Part shown: piece after piece, positions 62,649-64,000 of the stretch
How positions within the stretch are numbered: position 1 is the first letter of the stretch
Layout: every line of letters starts with the position of its first letter
Assembly: GCA_019722365.1 (NCBI GenBank)
Contig: JADFUC010000759.1
Coordinates: forward strand, 992,001-1,056,000
DNA length: 64,000 nucleotides
Source: Lithospermum erythrorhizon
Taxonomy: Eukaryota > Streptophyta > Magnoliopsida > Boraginales > Boraginaceae
Reading direction: 5' to 3'
Notes under the pieces: model-generated
Seen by the model: only the letters and a program-made list of their open reading frames with translations
Told to the model about the DNA's origin: nothing
Database searches by the model: none
Position numbers and translations under genes: made by a program

Positions 62649-64000
62649 TCAGGGCTTGCTGCTCGGATTCTCTCCACCCTCTGAGTCGCTGAACGTTCTA
62701 TATGAATTTGGTGAATAGGCAGCAGGAACATCCAACGAAACTGCCCGTCGCAGAGCTGCCCTGTATTCCACCATATGTTCTTTTGTGATACTCTCCTTCC
62801 TTTCCATAGACTTATCTCTTTCCTCCAGAAACTGCATTAAAAAGAAGAGGATACATTACTTCAAGGAAGACACAAACTTTTTGTCAAAAGGAAAACAGAA
62901 GCTCATTCTAAGTGAGACAATGGAAGAATTTCGAAGACATACTTTCCAACTACACACATCATGTTTCGAAGAAACCGAATACTTACACTGAGAGCCCTCT
63001 CAGATTCTCCCAAAATCCTAAGAATTCGATGATCCTGGGTCATATTGCAAGAGAGAACTATGTGCTCAAACCGCCCATCGACAGGTACAGCAGTCCTCAC
63101 GACAGGTGAAATGCTTCCTAAACTGCACCATAGACATGAGAAGATAAAAATCTATCTATGAACATTAGCTAGAAAACGAATATTCGAAACAATGGTTCTC
63201 GATCCTAGTGTATGAGAGGAAAACTAGACTATACCTGAAGGGCTTACGCACAATGATGTGGTAGAGTCGACCAGGAGCATATAAGCGCCTTGGATCTTTT
63301 AACTTCTCTTCCTCCAGTGTGCATGTATCTTTCAAGCACATTATACACATCAACCATGGGAGATTATCAAATATATGAAAAACAGAAGTTATGGAATGGA
63401 AACCTCAATCATATTAGCATCATACAGATGCTATTCAAATGCATAAGCAAAGGCGTCGAGAGCTGAAATTCTTTTACCAGAAAAGTGACTTGAAAGCAGT
63501 TTCCAATGCCGCAGTAGTTCGAGGCAAGAAATCGTCCTGTGATGCATATATGTGAGTTCTATCATAATAAAGATATCGAAAAAACCAAACAATAAAATCA
63601 CAGAGGACACTTAGAACATCCCACATGATTGACTACACAGTAGGATGTCTCTCAAATGTTAGATTGAATATCACTACTCTGGAGAGGATGATATTAACTT
63701 TTTCTTCAACAAATTTCTAATTTTCTAGATATATCACGAGAAATGTACAAGCGGTATGAATGCAGAACTTCGATTTTTAACACGAAAGCTGGAAGAATGA
63801 TATGAATGCAAAAGCAAATGAAGCCTTAAGGATGGCCTAGTAAAGTTCCAAAGCATACAAAGATGTATAATTAGTTCAAAAAATTAACCATTACCTGCAG
63901 CACTATCGAATTAATAACATCTGCATATCTCATGGCCAGATTAAGCGAGACACGCCTGGTAGGAGCAATGGCGAAGCATCTAATCCTATTCCTTCCGATC
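62649..64000 (-). CDS. Class 3 (mono/diacylglycerol) lipase, C-terminal five exons
   Basis: Partial; the 5' part is beyond the right edge. Minus-strand exons: 64000-63895, 63536-63478, about 63363-63235, 63113-62987, 62831-62649. The peptide runs RIRCFAIAPTRRVSLNLAMR..YADVINSIVLQ, DDFLPRTTAALE, CLKDTCTLEEEKLKDPRRLY, GRLYHIIVRKPF, RTAVPVDGRFEHIVLSCNM, then YRAALRRAVSLDVPAAYSP, ending in a Ser-rich tail. This matches plant lipase class 3 proteins with a mono-/diacylglycerol lipase N-terminal domain. The catalytic GxSxG would lie upstream, and the His in FEHIVLS is a likely triad member. The cysteine-rich CLPWLMCIMCLK stretch may be membrane-associated. Odd: the exon starting at 63363 lacks an AG acceptor. 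Phase and homology still demand this boundary. Confidence 0.82.

Noticed and set aside
1..64000. tRNA, rRNA or CRISPR features
   Set aside because: No cloverleaf B-box (GGTTCGAATCC-type) context, no rRNA-like blocks and no spaced direct repeat array were seen by eye. A covariance-model scan would be needed to exclude small RNAs.

Overview
This is an AT-rich nuclear window from a flowering plant, most likely a eudicot. It has intron-rich housekeeping genes with GT-AG introns, plant-only families (LBD, type I MADS, mTERF, U-box/ARM, a PP2A catalytic subunit with the 11-exon plan) and several plant DNA transposons and LTR retroelements. The species cannot be named from sequence alone.

Layout. 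1-7 kb: the 3' end of an unrecognised coiled-coil gene, a decayed second copy of that gene end 5.6 kb downstream, and between them a LOB-domain pseudogene broken by two frameshifts and by a 1,430-bp CACTA element with a perfect 3-bp target duplication. 7-12 kb: a complete 313-residue PP2A catalytic subunit gene (11 exons). 14 kb: a two-exon gene for a small secreted 8-cysteine peptide (minus strand). 14.9-15.9 kb: a 1,014-bp hAT-like element with 8-bp target duplication. 17.9-18.6 kb: an AGL80-like type I MADS gene with one frameshift inside the MADS box. 19.5-24.5 kb: a five-exon gene for a 1,160-residue acyl-activating enzyme (AAE19 type: adenylation + carrier + beta-propeller). 25.2 kb: a LYR-motif protein (minus). 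27.0-28.8 kb: a four-exon EF-hand membrane-type protein.

32.8-42.0 kb is a nested transposon. A Mutator-like element (long inverted ends, 9-bp target duplication) was invaded by a Ty1/copia element (about 980-bp LTRs, 5-bp target duplication) whose gag-pol is now riddled with small indels and stops. 44.3-45.5 kb: an intronless U-box/ARM E3 ligase (minus). 45.5-53.4 kb holds no convincing gene, only MITE-like elements, tandem duplications and a retroelement 3' end.

53.5-64 kb, all minus strand: SIN2/DAR GTPase 2 (8 exons, mitochondrial ribosome-assembly GTPase), MTERF4 (RUG2/BSM, organelle RNA splicing/expression factor), a doubtful 85-residue ORF, and the last five exons of a class 3 (mono/diacylglycerol) lipase gene that runs off the right edge. 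One intron of the lipase gene lacks an AG acceptor at the expected place.

There is no operon-like or obviously co-functional cluster. The nearest thing to a theme is the neighbouring pair of organelle gene-expression genes (SIN2, MTERF4). The less ordinary items are the orphan cysteine-rich peptide, the dated transposon nesting and the two or three recently damaged regulatory genes.
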